A stretch of 64,000 bases of DNA from Chelydra serpentina (GCA_037349315.1 JBAIAC010000035.1:7268501-7332500), one strand, 5' to 3'; positions 11,661 to 23,076 are shown, counted from the stretch's first letter. Numbers and translations are program-made. The notes: generated by a model from the letters alone, not told the origin.

Positions 11661-12229
11661 TCTGGGATGTATTAACAGGAGTGTTGTATGTAAGAAAAGG
11701 TAGGTTAATTATCCTGCTTTATTCAGCCCTAATGAGGCCTGAACTGGAGTACTCTATCCAGTTCTGGGCACCACACTTTAGGAAAGAAGTGGACAAATTG
11801 AAGAGAGTTCAGAGGAGAGCAACAAAAATGATAAACCTGACTTATGGGGAAAGGTGTTTTTTTAAAAACTGGGCCTGTTTAGTCTTGTGAAAAGAAGGTG
11901 GAGGGAAAACCTGATAAGTCTTCAAATATGTTAAGGGCTGGTATAAAGAGGACCGTGATCAATTGTTCTCCATGTGCACTGAAGGTGGGATAAGAAGTAA
12001 TGGGCATAATCTGCAGCAAGGGAAAATTAAGTTAGATATTAGGAAAAACTTTCTCACTATAAAGGTAGTTACATTCTGGAGCAGGATTCCAAGGGAGGTT
12101 ATGGAATCTTCACTGCTGTTGGACAGACATCTGTCTGGGGTGGTCTAATTTTACTTGTCCTGCGTCAGCACAGGGAGGCGGGCTTGATGACCTCTCGAGG
12201 TCCCTTCTACTCATACATTTGTCATTCTA
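11661..12229 (+). mobile_element. CR1 LINE 3' fragment
   Basis: The sequence shows the typical CR1 3' open frame and tail: 'ggcctgaactggagtact', 'ccagttctgggcacc', 'gaagagagttcagaggagagc', then 'gatgacctctcgaggtccc' and an attct-like end at 12229. It is 5'-truncated, as CR1 copies almost always are. It encodes only the last part of the reverse transcriptase and is inactivated by stops and shifts. Confidence 0.88.
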
Positions 12230-12284
12230 CAATGGCCACACTTCATTATGTGTGAAAACACCCATTTGTTGAAACTTTTTATTG

Positions 12285-12432
12285 TTGTTAATTATTTGTA
12301 TCACATGAGTGCCTAAAAGCCCCCGCAGAAATTGGGCCCCTATTATGCTGGGTACTGTACAAACATACAGAGAGAGAGTTCCTGCCCTGAAGAATTTATC
12401 ATCTGGCATTATGTCTTTGGTAAACCATAAGT
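12285..12432 (-). mobile_element. MIR-like SINE fragment
   Basis: The stretch with 'gggcccctattatgctgggtactgtacaaacatacag' and 'ttcctgccctgaag' matches the 3' half of the MIR-like copy near 56035 in the same orientation. It is old and diverged. Confidence 0.55.
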
Positions 12433-12510
12433 ACAATGTTCTTTCACAGTTGGCTTTGCATTAGCCTTTCCAAAGCCATACTAAGATAGACCCATACACT
12501 AGACACTGTT

Positions 12511-12632
12511 TAGGGTGACCAGATGTCCTGATTTTATAGGGACAGTCCAGATTTTGGGGTCTTTTTCTTATATAGGCTCCTATTATCCCCCACCCCGTCC
12601 AGGTTTTTCACATTTGCTGTCTGGTCACCCTA
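12511..12632. mobile_element. Short hAT-type MITE, 'tagggtgaccaga' family, copy 3 (inverted)
   Basis: The element runs tagggtgaccagatgtcc to ctgtctggtcaccta-like ends and is flanked by acactgtt at 12503-12510 and 12633-12640, a perfect 8-bp duplication. It is inverted relative to the copies at 6725 and 8965. Confidence 0.88.
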
Positions 12633-12640
12633 ACACTGTT

Positions 12641-14010
12641 ACACAACAAAATCCCTTCTGCAAACTTGCATGTTTTTGGAGGAAAAGGTTAAACTGTCAA
12701 AACACACGTTGCTGTAAAAACAGACAATTGCTTATTGGTTGAACATCTGAGGTGGCTTCAGAATGTGTATCTATAAAAAGTCAATTACAACCTAATTTTC
12801 TGAAATAGAGTCCAAATGCGCGTGGGGTAAAGAAAGGTAATATAAACCTCCCTGTTTTACTAACTCGGCCTACTTTGGGTTAAAAAAATCAAAGCAAACT
12901 AAAACCCTCATTGGGTGTGTCTGAGAAAACAGACAGGGATAATGTGAGATTGACGGGCCACCCACTTTGGAGGACAACAGAACTCAGTCTGATTTCATGC
13001 CTTTGGTTGCTTGATTTGCTCCCCTCCCCCAATTATACAACCTGTAGAGCTGATGGCAGGAGTTGGGACTTCGTATAGAAGGCAAAGCACCTGGTTCTGA
13101 AATCATCTACAAGATTAACAGAGTAGGTTCTTATAGACTCAGTGACAAATTATTCGATTTCCAAGAAACTACTGTCCTAATGAACTCCGTAATTTATCCA
13201 TTTGAGATACCAAAAAATGGCAAGATCTTGTGTAGCTATATTATAGTACAGAAAAGACCTTAACTGGGAATATACAACATTTTCTCTTCTTTGAGTAAAA
13301 TCAGGAGCTGATAGAAGTTGAAAGCAACAGATAAGCTGATGCAGAGAGAGACGTGAGGCCTGAAGCTTGTATTTGAATGGGGGAGAGGGGAATTCCATAA
13401 CCCATTTTAAGGTTTGGAAAAAAAAAGGCCATAATACTGAATCCTATTCAAAATTCAATGCATCATTCTGGTATGAAGACAAACCTCGATTGACTCCAAA
13501 TGTTTTTAAACATGCACCTCATGTAGAGTTGCTGCTTGTCACTGTCTATCTTTGTTACTATGGCCAAAGACATAGAAGCATGTTGCTTCTCAAAATAGCT
13601 CGAGGCCTTGACTTTAGACATTACTTCAATGTGGTCTTCTTGTTAGACTGTTTTACACAGCCAGTGCGCTGTTTTTATTTGAAAAAGATTCCGTAGTAAG
13701 CTGTAATATAAGATGGGCCACAAAGGCTTTCTCGGCTCTCTTTGAAGACTGCTTTTCCAAAGGCATTGAGTGGGACTATAAAAACTACCACTTTCAGTGA
13801 AGTAATTTGGAGTGGCTGGGAGAGAGAGAACTCGCGCTATTGGAATTAGGTGATTGTGATCTCTGATGTGATGCACATTGGGCATTTGATTCTACATCTC
13901 TGTTGATAGACAATTGATCTATGATCCTTAGTCTTGTACATCTCCTTGTTGTTATACCTCTAGCATTTCTTGTGTCCACGACAGCCATGTACAGCCAGGT
14001 CATTGGACTT
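12641..14010. other. Intronic sequence, nothing recognised
   Basis: AT-rich unique-looking sequence. Short open frames show no family features. Confidence 0.35.
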
Positions 14011-14017
14011 GAGCAGG

Positions 14018-14318
14018 AGGGATGGCAAAATAATTTCTTTTCTTTTTTTAAAGGCAGAAAATTGAGTTTTCAACAAAACAGGATTTTTCACTGGAAGTGC
14101 TCTTCTAAAAAAAAGTATTATTATTATTTATTATTTGATCAGAGAACAAAAATGTTGGCCAAAACCCAAAGATTTCAGTTTTTGTGTTTTTCAGTTTTTT
14201 GAGTAAAAGTTAAAATTCTTCTGAAAATGTCAATGAAAATTATATTTTTGTTTGTTTTCAAAAATTTCAGTGTGGGGGGGGAATACCTATTTTCCTACCA
14301 GCTCCAATGAGTATTTTA
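14018..14318. repeat. AT-rich interspersed repeat, family uncertain
   Basis: Rich in 'gttttcaacaaaac', 'aaaatttcag' and similar words shared with 2053-2456 and about 49620-49760, and containing a short att run at 14118-14130. It ends near 'cctaccagctcc'. It is likely a diverged relative of the element at 2053, but I could not define its ends. Confidence 0.35.
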
Positions 14319-14503
14319 AACCTGGAGGTTGTTCTTCTCATCCTTCCCAGCTTGGAAAGTGTGACGTTGACCTCCCCTGTTCCTTTCTGGTTGATGTAGA
14401 CTTTGTGAGGCTTCACCAGCGTGAATCTTGCAGACACATCTATTGGCTAGTTCTGAGGAGTGTGGTCATTATTCCAGGGTGGAATTAAATGTAAAAGGTG
14501 GAG

Positions 14504-14817
14504 CCCTAAGCGAAACTTCCTTGCACCGGCCCTGCGCCTCCCCCCCCGCAGCTAACACCGCCCCCCCGGCAGCTACTCCAGCCCCCTGCGCCCCTCCCCA
14601 CCCAGCTAACACCACCACCCCCCCAGCTAACACTGCCCCCCCCCGGCAGCTCAGCTCCCCGCCCGGCAGCCTCCCCCCGCCCGCGGCGCCGCTCCCGGCA
14701 GCCGCAGCCAGGCGCCCTCTCTGGCTCCCGGCTCAGCTGTGGAGCTGGGAGGCGGGCGGCAGCCGCAGCCATGCGCCCCCAGCTCAGCTGCAGAGCCTAG
14801 TGGGCGCGCCGGCCCTG
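14504..14817. mobile_element. GC-rich transposon remnant, second copy of the 2967 family
   Basis: It shares 'gcgaaacttccttgcacc' and the terminal 'gcgccggccctg' with 2967-3325. The right flank is ggtggagt (14818-14825) and the left flank ggtggag (14497-14503), so the target duplication survives although the left end is damaged. The interior is C-rich with CpGs. Confidence 0.65.
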
Positions 14818-15061
14818 GGTGGAGTTGTTTTCTACAAACTGCTGCTCCAAATAGTACTCAATGCATTTAAATTAGAACACATCAACCTGTATGTGAGCTT
14901 AGTTACACAAATACTACCTTGTGGCTCTCTTTGGAGCGTGGTGGTAGCTGAAAATTACCACAGCGTAGGAAGAACCTGAACTGTCCTTGCAATTGATTAA
15001 AGAAAGAGAGGCTGTAAGTAAGGCAGAAGGTTGTAGTACAGATGGTTTGGCTAATACAAAG

Positions 15062-15275
15062 AAGCAGTCTGGCCCGCTGGACTGGAAGCCAAGAGACCTT
15101 CTGTTCCCAACTCTCATTGGCTTCTTCATAACCTTAAGCAAGTCACTTAACTATTCTGTGCTTTGGTTTCTCGATCCATAGAAAGTGGATAATGATGCGT
15201 ATTGTCCTGTGTAAAGTGCTTCGAAGATCTCAAATAAAAAGTGTTACCTAAGTACTAAGAACTATATTAGCTATT
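15062..15275 (+). mobile_element. MIR-like SINE
   Basis: The order of MIR words is present: a tRNA-like 'ctggactggaagccaagagacc', a CORE-like 'aagcaagtcacttaac', then 'gtaaagtgcttcgaagatc' and 'aagtgttacctaagtac'. It is an ancient amniote SINE copy without target duplications. Confidence 0.7.
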
Positions 15276-15279
15276 TACA

Positions 15280-15530
15280 TCAGCTGGGGTGTAAATTCTA
15301 GTGTGCACCAGCGTGTCACGCATTAACTGGCCTCCGTGGACCCCACTGGTGCACACCAAAAGTTTCCTACTACTCGCTAACATGCATGCACTATGTTAAC
15401 GTGCGCACTAGGGAATTTTTAGTGTGCGCCAGCAGAGTCCAGGTGGGCCAGTTAGTGCATAACACGCTGGCCCACATTACAGTTTGCACCACTCCGAAGA
15501 GCACTAACACACTGTGTAGACAAGCCTTTA
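15280..15530. repeat. MITE-like repeat with 'gtgtgcacc' inverted words
   Basis: 'agtgtgcaccagc' pairs with 'ctggtgcacac', and a second set, 'agtgtgcgccagc' with 'cacgctggcccaca', follows. The right end, 'gtgtagacaagcc', resembles the end of the MITE at 61967-62247. Exact boundaries are unclear. Confidence 0.45.
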
Positions 15531-16117
15531 GAATGAAGTGCTGCTTTGGATGACTGGCACATGGGGTGCGGTTATCTGGGCCACACACGTGTTCCTTGTA
15601 TGCTGCGACCCGTTTGTCCCTGTTGCTGCAGGCTGGGTTGTAATGCAGTACAGACTCTGCTGCCCCAGAACAGGGTATGCCTTTCAGCTATTAATTGTCT
15701 TTTATGAAGACTGTCCTTAAACTAGCAGCTCAATTCAATTACACCCCTGGCCTTGTATTTCAGAAAGGCATCTTATACAATAAGGGCTAAATTCTGCCTT
15801 GTATGAGGCAGCGCTCTGCTGGGGAGAGGGAAGGAGGTGCACCACCCAAGTGGTGGCGTCAGGCAGCATTGGCCTCTTGGAAGTCTGTGGTTCTGCACCA
15901 TCTGTTTATCCCCAGCAGCTCTTGGCAGCATACCTTTGATTGTGCATTACCAGTGTCTCTGCTGACCGCAGCCATCCTAGGAACTTCTGTAGAAGAAGGT
16001 TCCCCACCACAGAAGAGTCTAAGTGGAAAAAATAACACAACCCCGGGCTACGTTAACTTTTCCAGGAAATCTTCCTCTTGCCAGCAGGGCCCCTGGGCTT
16101 ATCCATTCGTCCTGCAG

Positions 16118-16563
16118 CCTGTCACGGCTGGGGCATGGGTGAAGCTGGCATCAGGGGCCAAGGGTCAGAGCCAAGAGTCAGAAGTCAGTAACCGGAGCCA
16201 AGAGTCAGAAGTCAGTAACCGGAGCCAAGAGTCAGAGGCCAGGAAGCAGAGCCAACGCTGGAGTTGGAGGCCAGGAACCAGCAGCAGCCTTTTTGTGCAA
16301 CCAGGCAGATTCCCCCAATTCCTGGTGTCCTCTCCAAGCTTAAGCCTGTGCCTGGACCCATCAGGGACCTTGGGAGCATTGCCAATCAGCCCCTTTGCGG
16401 TCAGCGCATCCTGTGGTACTTGGGTCCACAAGGCTCACAGCCTGTCAATTGCTGCTCTGCCAGAGCTGCCGGGTGACGGCGTAGATGCGGCAGTTGTCCA
16501 AGGACCAGCAGACCCAGGTTTTAACCCCCTGGATCCTCATGAAGCCTCTCCAATTCCATCCTG
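16118..16563. repeat. Interspersed repeat containing a 27-bp minisatellite
   Basis: A 27-bp unit starting agccaagagtcagaag is repeated three times at 16169-16249; the first two copies are identical over 27 bp. The surrounding sequence, with repeated 'gtcagagcc' and 'gccaggaa' words, resembles 47090-47460. The open frame across this region is a by-product of the repeat. Confidence 0.6.
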
Positions 16564-17129
16564 CCACTGGTGCTAGTACCAGCGAGCATGCCAATGCTAG
16601 TCCCACCGAGCATACTCAACAATGTCTGCAGTGGAAGTAGCTGGACCCTTCCTTCCATGCAGGAGAGGAGCAATCCCAGCCTGGCGAGGCGGCTTCTGCT
16701 GTTAACTTTACGTTTGTGGTGCCACACTGAATAACAGACTCCTCCCAAAATAACTCCACTGACGGATGTGCAGAGACCAAAACACTCATTGCAATAAAAA
16801 AAAATGAATTACTTGATGGTGCACAGCTCCTTTTTACCTCCCGGGACCTTTTTGTAACATTCAGTAAAGAAATGAGTAAAGCAATAGAAACTGAACATTC
16901 TTCCCAAATGTTTTCTGATCACTCCCCTCTGAATTGGTGAATTAATTGGGCAATAGGTAGCAGTAACTCTTTGGCCGGGAGCATGATTGTTGTAATCATC
17001 ATCCAGAAAAACAATAACTCTAGCTGATGAATCTGCACTAGGGAAAACATTTCAGCTATATTGTAGAGGTACATTTATATCATAAGGAACCTTGCTGGAT
17101 ATGAGAGTCAAGTTAAACAGTCAATGATC
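16564..17129. other. Intronic sequence, nothing recognised
   Basis: Bases just after the minisatellite repeat may belong to it ('tgctagtaccagcgagcatgcc' and 'tgctagtcccaccgagcat' are near-repeats). The rest is unremarkable. Confidence 0.35.
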
Positions 17130-17133
17130 TTAT

Positions 17134-17423
17134 GAGGGCAGGTCTACACCTAAAATGCTGCGTCAGCGCAGCTGCGCCATTGTAGCACTAAATGAACACA
17201 TACCTTCACTGATGGAAGAATTTCTCCTGTAGGTGTAGTTAATCCACCTCCCTGAGAGGCAGTAGCTATGTCTACGGAGCTCTCCCACCGCATCAACACA
17301 GCTCTGTCTACAGTGGGGGTTAGGTCAGTATAACTACGTCACTCGGGTGTGGATTTTTCACTCCCCTGAGTGACAGTTTTATACCAATATGGGTCTGTAG
17401 TGTAAGATGCAGACTTAGACCAG
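17134..17423. mobile_element. MITE-like element of the 'ggtctacac' group
   Basis: It opens 'gggcaggtctacacc' and ends near 'agtgtaagatgcagacttagacc'. The 5' end resembles the elements at 43042 and 61967. No clear target duplication was found. Confidence 0.45.
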
Positions 17424-18299
17424 GTCTAATCTGAAGGGTAGGGTGGGAAGGGAAGGGAGATCGTAGTTAGGGCAGCAAGTGAACGAGAAATGCAGTTGGA
17501 TTTTTATGATTTTTACTTCTCTCCAGGGGTTTAGGATAAAACTAGAATCATCATGTACTGATATTTACAACAGATAACATGGATGCATGATGTAATGAAT
17601 TTCAAATTAATTTTTAAAGTCTTGATGATCCCCTTTAGTGGACCGCTATTTGCTGAAATGCCAGCATTTTTTTATTTTATTTTATTTTTACAGCTTTGCT
17701 TTCTGCCTGCCCTGTGATATCTACTGCCTTTGAAGTAGCTACAACTTAGGCCAAAAATTGTGAACTAGAGAAACCAGCAGTTCTGCACAAGGGAAAAATC
17801 TTTGTAGTCAGTTAACAAACAGATACGGAAACAGACGAAATTTTTTGACTTTCCATGCTGCCAGCATTTTGAGAAGGATTTCAACTTTGTTATAGCTGCA
17901 TGCATGGTGTAATGCGGAAGGGAGCCTGACGGATGCCAGGCACTGGTCTAGGTAGAAACTTCCTGTATAAATACAAGAGGATTTAGCAGAGTAAAGCCTT
18001 ATTCTCTTCAGCCCAGGTGAGGCCTTTAGGGGAAGTAATTCTGGGGCTGAATCCTGCAAGTTGCTGAGCGTTCTGGCCCTGATCTAGCAAACACAAGGCA
18101 TATGGTTAACTTTAAGCAACATACATGGTACCCTTAAAGTTAGTAGAATTCTGCTTATATTTAAAGCAGTTTTGCTAACACCGGGTGTTTAAAAATCATG
18201 AATCGGGCCCCCAAATCAGTGAAATGTAGCTGAAAAATCATGAAATTTAAAAAAATAATAATTGTGGGTTCTTTTAGGCGTCATGTTTTCAAGCTTCTT
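17424..18299. other. Intronic sequence, nothing recognised
   Basis: AT-rich, with a short ttttattttatttta run at about 17668-17692. No gene or repeat family recognised. Confidence 0.35.
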
Positions 18300-18704
18300 T
18301 CTGCAGCCATGAGGGCCTGAATTTTACCTTTTTTACTTCTAAGTAAAAGCTGAGATTCTGTGGGGTCAGGAAGGAATTTTCCCCTTGGTCAGATTGGTGG
18401 TGACGTTGGGTTTTTTTTTTGCCTTCTGCGGCATTTGGTGGTTGGTCCCTTGCCAGAATTATCTGGGTATATCTCATTTAATCAATTCCCTGCCATTGCA
18501 GGTGCTCGAGCAGTGGTACACTCCCTCCTGTCCACTGCATGTGGCACATAACAATCTGGCCTCCTGTGGGTCGCATTTACTTTGGTCTCATTTCCATTGT
18601 TGTGTTTAGTGTGGGGTGCTGGGTGGTGTTGGTGGCCTGTGATATACAGGTCAGACTAGATATCTGATGGTCTCCTCTGGCCTTAAACTCTGACTGTATG
18701 ATTC
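18300..18704 (+). mobile_element. CR1 LINE 3' end fragment
   Basis: It contains 'gtcaggaaggaattttcccc', 'ggtggttggtcccttgcc', and the CR1-type 3' end 'aggtcagactagat...gatggtctcctctggcctta' followed by 'tgtatgattct'. Only the 3' non-coding end is present. Confidence 0.7.
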
Positions 18705-18904
18705 TCATGCAGTCACCTGACTCCAAGAAGTGGGACTTTAAAAAAAACACCAAATATCGCATGTCTCATGGTAAAATCATGGGAGACAGCAACAACGTTA
18801 AAGTTAAGCATGCGCTCAAGAACTTTGCTGGATAAGGCTAGAGTGCTCAGCGTCTCATGGAACAGCCCCCTCCGAAAAATTTGTAATACAGCAAACCGAT
18901 CACC

Positions 18905-19200
18905 TAGGGTGACCAGATGAGAAGACCCGAAAATCGGGACTTCCCACCAAAAAAAACCATAAAACGGAAGAGGCTCTTCAGCAAAAGTTGTTGAGCAAAA
19001 AAAAGCATCTGCCTCCGGAATCCTCCTCCGCCGGAAACGGAAGAGCCTCCACCGGAAGCTGTGGAGCAAAAAAAACCCCAAAAAACAAGAACACTGAAAA
19101 TCGGGACAAAAGGCGTCCCGACCGACCATCAGTCAGGACGCGGGACACATGCTCAAAAATCGGGACGGTCCCGATTTTATCGGGACGTCTGGTCACCCTA
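18905..19200. mobile_element. hAT-type element, 'tagggtgaccaga' ends, 296 bp
   Basis: The element starts tagggtgaccagatg and ends acgtctggtcacccta. It is flanked by cgatcacc at 18897-18904 and 19201-19208, a perfect 8-bp duplication. It is longer than the 123-bp copies and has a different interior with repeated 'gagcaaaaaaaa' and 'ccgg' words, plus inverted 'aatcgggac' stretches near the right end. Confidence 0.88.
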
Positions 19201-19483
19201 CGATCACCACATGCAGAAGTTGAAACTAACAGAGCTGGTTTTGTTAGGGGGTTACCATAATTAATTGTCCTTTGATGTCTTATCCCTTCTAAATTAACCA
19301 AAATGAATTAATTAAAACGTCAAATACAGAACAGTCTGGTTGGCTGCTGGATTGCATTTTACCTCTTGCATTCACCCAAAGGCAAGGAACAAACTCTTTT
19401 TTAAAAAAAAATAAATAAGAAACTGCATAAATGGATTAAAGCCAGGCCATGATGTTTGGGTATGAGTGTGTTGGAGTGAGAAG

Positions 19484-20155
19484 TAGGGTGACCAGATGTC
19501 CGGTTTTCGACCGGAACACCCGGTGGCTCCAGTCAGCACTGCTGACTGGGCTGTTAAAAGTCCGGTTGGTAGTGCTGTGGGACTAAGGCAGGCTAGTCCC
19601 TTCCTGTTCTGGCACCACACTGCACCTTGGAAACAGCCAGCAGGTTCGGCTCCTAGGCGGGAGGGCCACAGGGCTCTGCGTGCTGCCCCCGCCCTGAGCA
19701 CCGGCTCCGCATTCCCATTGGCCGGTTCCCAGCCAATGGGAGCTGGGGGCGGTGCCCGTGGTCGAGAGCAGAGCACGGAGCCTCCTGGCTCCTCCCCCCC
19801 CCCCACCCCCACCTAGGCTCCAGTCCTGCTGGCTGTTTCCAGGGTGCGCGCAGCGTGGTGTCAGGACAGGCAGGCAGCCTGACTTAGCCCCACTGTGTCG
19901 CTGACCAGGAGCCACCCAAGGAAAGCCCACTGCACAACTCCCAACCCGGAGCCCCCTCCTGCACCCTAAACTCCTCATCCCTGGACCCAGCCCAGAGCCC
20001 GCACCCCCTCCTGCACACCAGCCCCCTGCCCCAGCCCAGTGAAAGTGATTGAGGGTGGGGGAAAGCAAGCCACCAAGGGAGGGGGAATTTAGTGAGTGGG
20101 AGCAGAGGTACGCTAGGGTACTCGGTTTTGTGCAATTAGAAAGCTGGCAACCCTA
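19484..20155. mobile_element. hAT-type element, 'tagggtgaccaga' ends, 672 bp
   Basis: It starts tagggtgaccagatgtcc and ends ggcaaccctag, flanked by gtgagaag at 19476-19483 and 20156-20163, a perfect 8-bp duplication. The first bases match the short MITEs, but the 672-bp interior is unlike theirs: GC-rich, with 'cccattggccggttcccagccaatggg' forming a hairpin near 19714-19740, and no transposase. It could be a deletion derivative of an autonomous element or a MITE that captured other DNA. Confidence 0.85.
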
Positions 20156-20359
20156 GTGAGAAGCAAAGGAGCACACTGCAGTTTAATATTAAGTGGGAGA
20201 ATGCTTTCTGTTCCCTTAGTAACAACCTTTTTCTGGGCTGGTAAACATTTACTATTTACACTGGGATAGCACTATGAGGCTTCAACCGACCTGGGGCCCA
20301 GTTGCGCTAAGTAGTTTATAAACCTGCAGGCCTACATTTAAAAAAAAAAAAAGTTATTC

Positions 20360-20526
20360 GTGATTAGGGTTGTCTCAATTTTTGGGTGCCCAACTTCAGA
20401 GATGTTAAAGGGGCCCCTGATTTTTCAGAATTTGGCTGGTGGAAATTCCATGGCCTGTGTCTACACCGAGTCAGGCTAGATGGTCGTAATGGGGCCTTCT
20501 GCTCTTAAAATCTAGGAGTCTCTGAA
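20360..20526 (+). mobile_element. Old repeat joined to a CR1 3' end
   Basis: Bases 20367-20455 carry 'tttttgggtgcccaacttcagag...gggcccctgatttttcag', related to 46175-46290. Bases 20456-20526 carry a CR1-type 3' end: 'gagtcaggctagatggtcgtaatggggccttctg'. Confidence 0.5.
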
Positions 20527-20844
20527 AATAGTTAATGAGCGTCGCCTCAGCTTTTGGCCCAAAGTTTATTTAGCCCAGGGGGCATGCAGCTATTGCCTCA
20601 TAAGTAGGAAACAGACTGAAGTATCTTTTGTTGTGGGTTATTGTTTGTTTAAGTAAATGTGTGCCCCCCTCATGCTCTCCTCGCACAGAGGATAGACCTC
20701 TTAGACTTACAAAGGATGTTGTATTGCTGTACCCATACCCAGTCATTGGGTACAAGAAGAATGTTTGGTTTTGGGGTTAAAGTCAATAAAGTGTTTAAGC
20801 TGGCATGTAAATCTGAATCTACAGTAGTTTCCCAGGTGCTATAT

Positions 20845-21257
20845 CAGGGATCTCAAACTCGAATCACCAGGAGGGCCACATGAGGCCCGTACATTGGCCC
20901 GAGGGCCGCATCACTGACACACACACCCCATGCTACCCCTGGTCCCACCCCCCACTCCACCCCTTCCATGAGGCCCCACCCCTTCCCACCCCCATTCCCA
21001 AATCCCCGCCCCCCTACTTCTCTGCCTTCTCCTCAGAGCGTGTGGCTCCCCGCTCCTCCCCCTCCCTCCTGGAAAGCGCTAAGTTGGCGGCAGGAAGCGC
21101 CTGGAGGTAAGCAGAGGAACGGGGATGCGGCGCACTGAGGGGAGGGGTGCGGGGGGAGGGGAGCTTGGTGGGCTGCAGGAAATAACTCTCGGGGGAGCGC
21201 GGGGAGCTTGGCAGGCCGCAGGAAATAACCCCGCCGGCCGCATGTTTGAGACCCATG
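20845..21257. mobile_element. hAT-type element with perfect 8-bp target duplication, 413 bp
   Basis: It begins cagggatctcaaact and ends atgtttgagacccatg, which are imperfect inverted repeats. It is flanked by tgctatat at 20837-20844 and 21258-21265. The interior is GC-rich with two near copies of 'ggaaataac.c' (21179 and 21220). It has no transposase. Confidence 0.87.
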
Positions 21258-21359
21258 TGCTATATGCTAAGTTTCCCTTGGGAACCCTGCGCGTTTCTCA
21301 GGTCTCATGGGTGGACTCTGGGTTAACCTTCAGCAAAACAGGCTCTTTCTCCAGAAAGA

Positions 21360-21550
21360 TGCAAGGGGCAAGTGTAATGCCTGGTCGTCGGTGGGCAGGA
21401 TCGAACTGGGGACCTTTGGAGCGTAGTGTATGAGCCTCTGTTGCATGAGCTAAAAGCCAACTGGCTGTTGGTTTAGGCTGTAGAGCACTCATTTAACTCT
21501 AAGTGATCTCAGTGCCACTAGATGGGACAGAACACCACACCCAGGAGGTG
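21360..21550 (-). mobile_element. tRNA-headed SINE, copy 1
   Basis: On the - strand a B box, ggtccccagttcgatcc (complement of 21398-21414), follows an A-box-like tttagctcatgcaa (complement of 21441-21454), so the head is tRNA-like. About 100 bp of shared sequence lies upstream ('ctgtcccatctagtggcac'). The same arrangement occurs at 50620-50810. It is not a functional tRNA: the cloverleaf is not preserved. Confidence 0.65.
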
Positions 21551-21910
21551 TGTGATCTATAGCAAGTAATGGGTGAACTTCATGTTATGGAAAAGACCCA
21601 AACTTATGGTAAACACCCAAACTTCAGGATGATTTTCTAAACTGTCCAGATCTTTCGTCTGCAAAATTGGGCTAGAACTCTTGAGAACTGAGCTTTCTCT
21701 TGAGATTCCTGGTCTTTCCCTAATTTGATTAGGCCAGAAATACCAGAGTAGCTGATGTTTTCACTCCTACACAAACATTAACCAAAATTTGTTGAACCTC
21801 CACAGAAGTTTAGTTCATTCTTGACATAAGGGATGGGCTACTTTTGGAGTCTCTTCTTATTTATCCAAATACACTGGTGAGGAAAGTCAAGCCCCTGTGT
21901 GCCAGGCACA
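21551..21910. other. Intronic sequence, nothing recognised
   Basis: No repeat or coding feature recognised. Confidence 0.35.
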
Positions 21911-21918
21911 TGTAGAAG

Positions 21919-22041
21919 TAAGGTTGTCAGTCCTGCAGGATTGTCCTGGAGTCTCCAGGAATTAAAGATTAATCTTTAACTGAAGATTATGTCATGTGAT
22001 GAAACCTCCAGGGATACCTCCAACCACAACTGGAAACCCTA
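21919..22041. mobile_element. Short hAT-type MITE, 123 bp
   Basis: It begins taaggttgtcag and ends ctggaaaccta-like (ggaaacccta), flanked by tgtagaag (21911-21918) and tgtagaaa (22042-22049), a target duplication matching at seven of eight bases. The interior 'taatctttaactgaagatta' is self-complementary. Confidence 0.7.
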
Positions 22042-22049
22042 TGTAGAAA

Positions 22050-22971
22050 GTGTCTGGTTCAGTGAAATTAATAGTCTCATTTATTAGTGTTTGTGATCAC
22101 TGTGGACAACACTGTAAAGCAATACAAGTTCCCTCCAGGGGATGTATTCAAAAATGTTTGTATTTATGATTAGACAATTCAAGCTGACAGTCCATACAGC
22201 TGAGCATGATAGAAAATGAGGAATGTGGACTTTTTTTTGGCAGTCAAAGGACAACTTGGAAATGTTTCAGGGAGAGGATTAAATCTCACCACTCTCTGGG
22301 TCAGGGCTGGGGTAATTGGCAGAGCCAGATGTTGATATTGAAATAGGGGATTATAACAAGAGTCATCTGTAACACCACTAGGCTGGCTATCAAAATAAAA
22401 AACAATGCACCCTAGAAATCCCATAATCAAATATGGTATTTTGGGGATCCTATCATTTGTGTATAGTGGGGGCGGGGAGAGCAGGTAAATGCATAATTAG
22501 CAGATGTTTGATATACATTTTCACCTGGGATTGGGGTGGAGATGGATGTGAGGGAGAAACAAATGGACAAAGCTCTTAAATTGGCTGTGATGGAAAATGG
22601 GCTTTATGGCCCATTTCTATTAGGAAAACTGCTAGTTTGTGCATTCTGAAATCAGCCATGAACCCTTAATCCATATATAATGGAGTTTGTTTTGTTGGAA
22701 AAGAATTTATTGGAAAACCAGCAGTAAACCAACAGCCACCATTGTAGTAAACATTTTAAAGCTGATATTTGATGTGAATTACAGATCCCTCAAGCACCAG
22801 AGAAAATGGTCAAAAATTATTTGTTCGGGGAGGGAACTTTTGCATGCATACTGGTATGTGTAAGCAAATACCAAATTGACTGACTGATATTTGGAAAAGG
22901 GATTAATACCTCTCTGAACAATTGTAATATCCCTTGTTCCCCCAATGTGTTCTTGTCTAACATCTCCTAGA
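22050..22971. other. Intronic sequence, nothing recognised
   Basis: AT-rich unique-looking sequence. Confidence 0.35.
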
Positions 22972-22983
22972 TAAAAGAAAATA

Positions 22984-23076
22984 AGAAAGGAATACTTGTG
23001 GCACCTTAGAGACTAACAAATTTATTTCAGCATAAGCTTTCATGGACTACAGTCCGCTTCGTCAGATGTAATGTAT
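22984..23076 (-). mobile_element. Retroposed SINE-like fragment with 12-bp target duplication
   Basis: The 93-bp insert is flanked by atctcctagata at 22972-22983 and 23077-23088, a perfect 12-bp direct repeat. Such length is typical of LINE-mediated retroposition, not of a cut-and-paste transposon. On the - strand it reads 'gtctctaaggtgccacaag' and ends in a 'cctttcttattttctt' tail. It is the single-arm relative of the foldback repeat at 7681. Confidence 0.75.

Noticed and set aside
14428..14979. 183-codon open frame, + strand
   Set aside because: It covers the C-rich transposon remnant at 14504-14817, giving a Pro/Ala/Thr-rich translation typical of such DNA.
15803..16576. 257-codon open frame, + strand
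   Set aside because: Its middle is the 27-bp minisatellite (repeated SQESEVSNR), and the rest lies in an interspersed repeat. No domain or splice context.
21398..21454. Possible tRNA gene on the - strand
   Set aside because: A and B boxes are present, but stems do not pair as a cloverleaf and a second copy exists at 50642-50698, so it is a SINE head.
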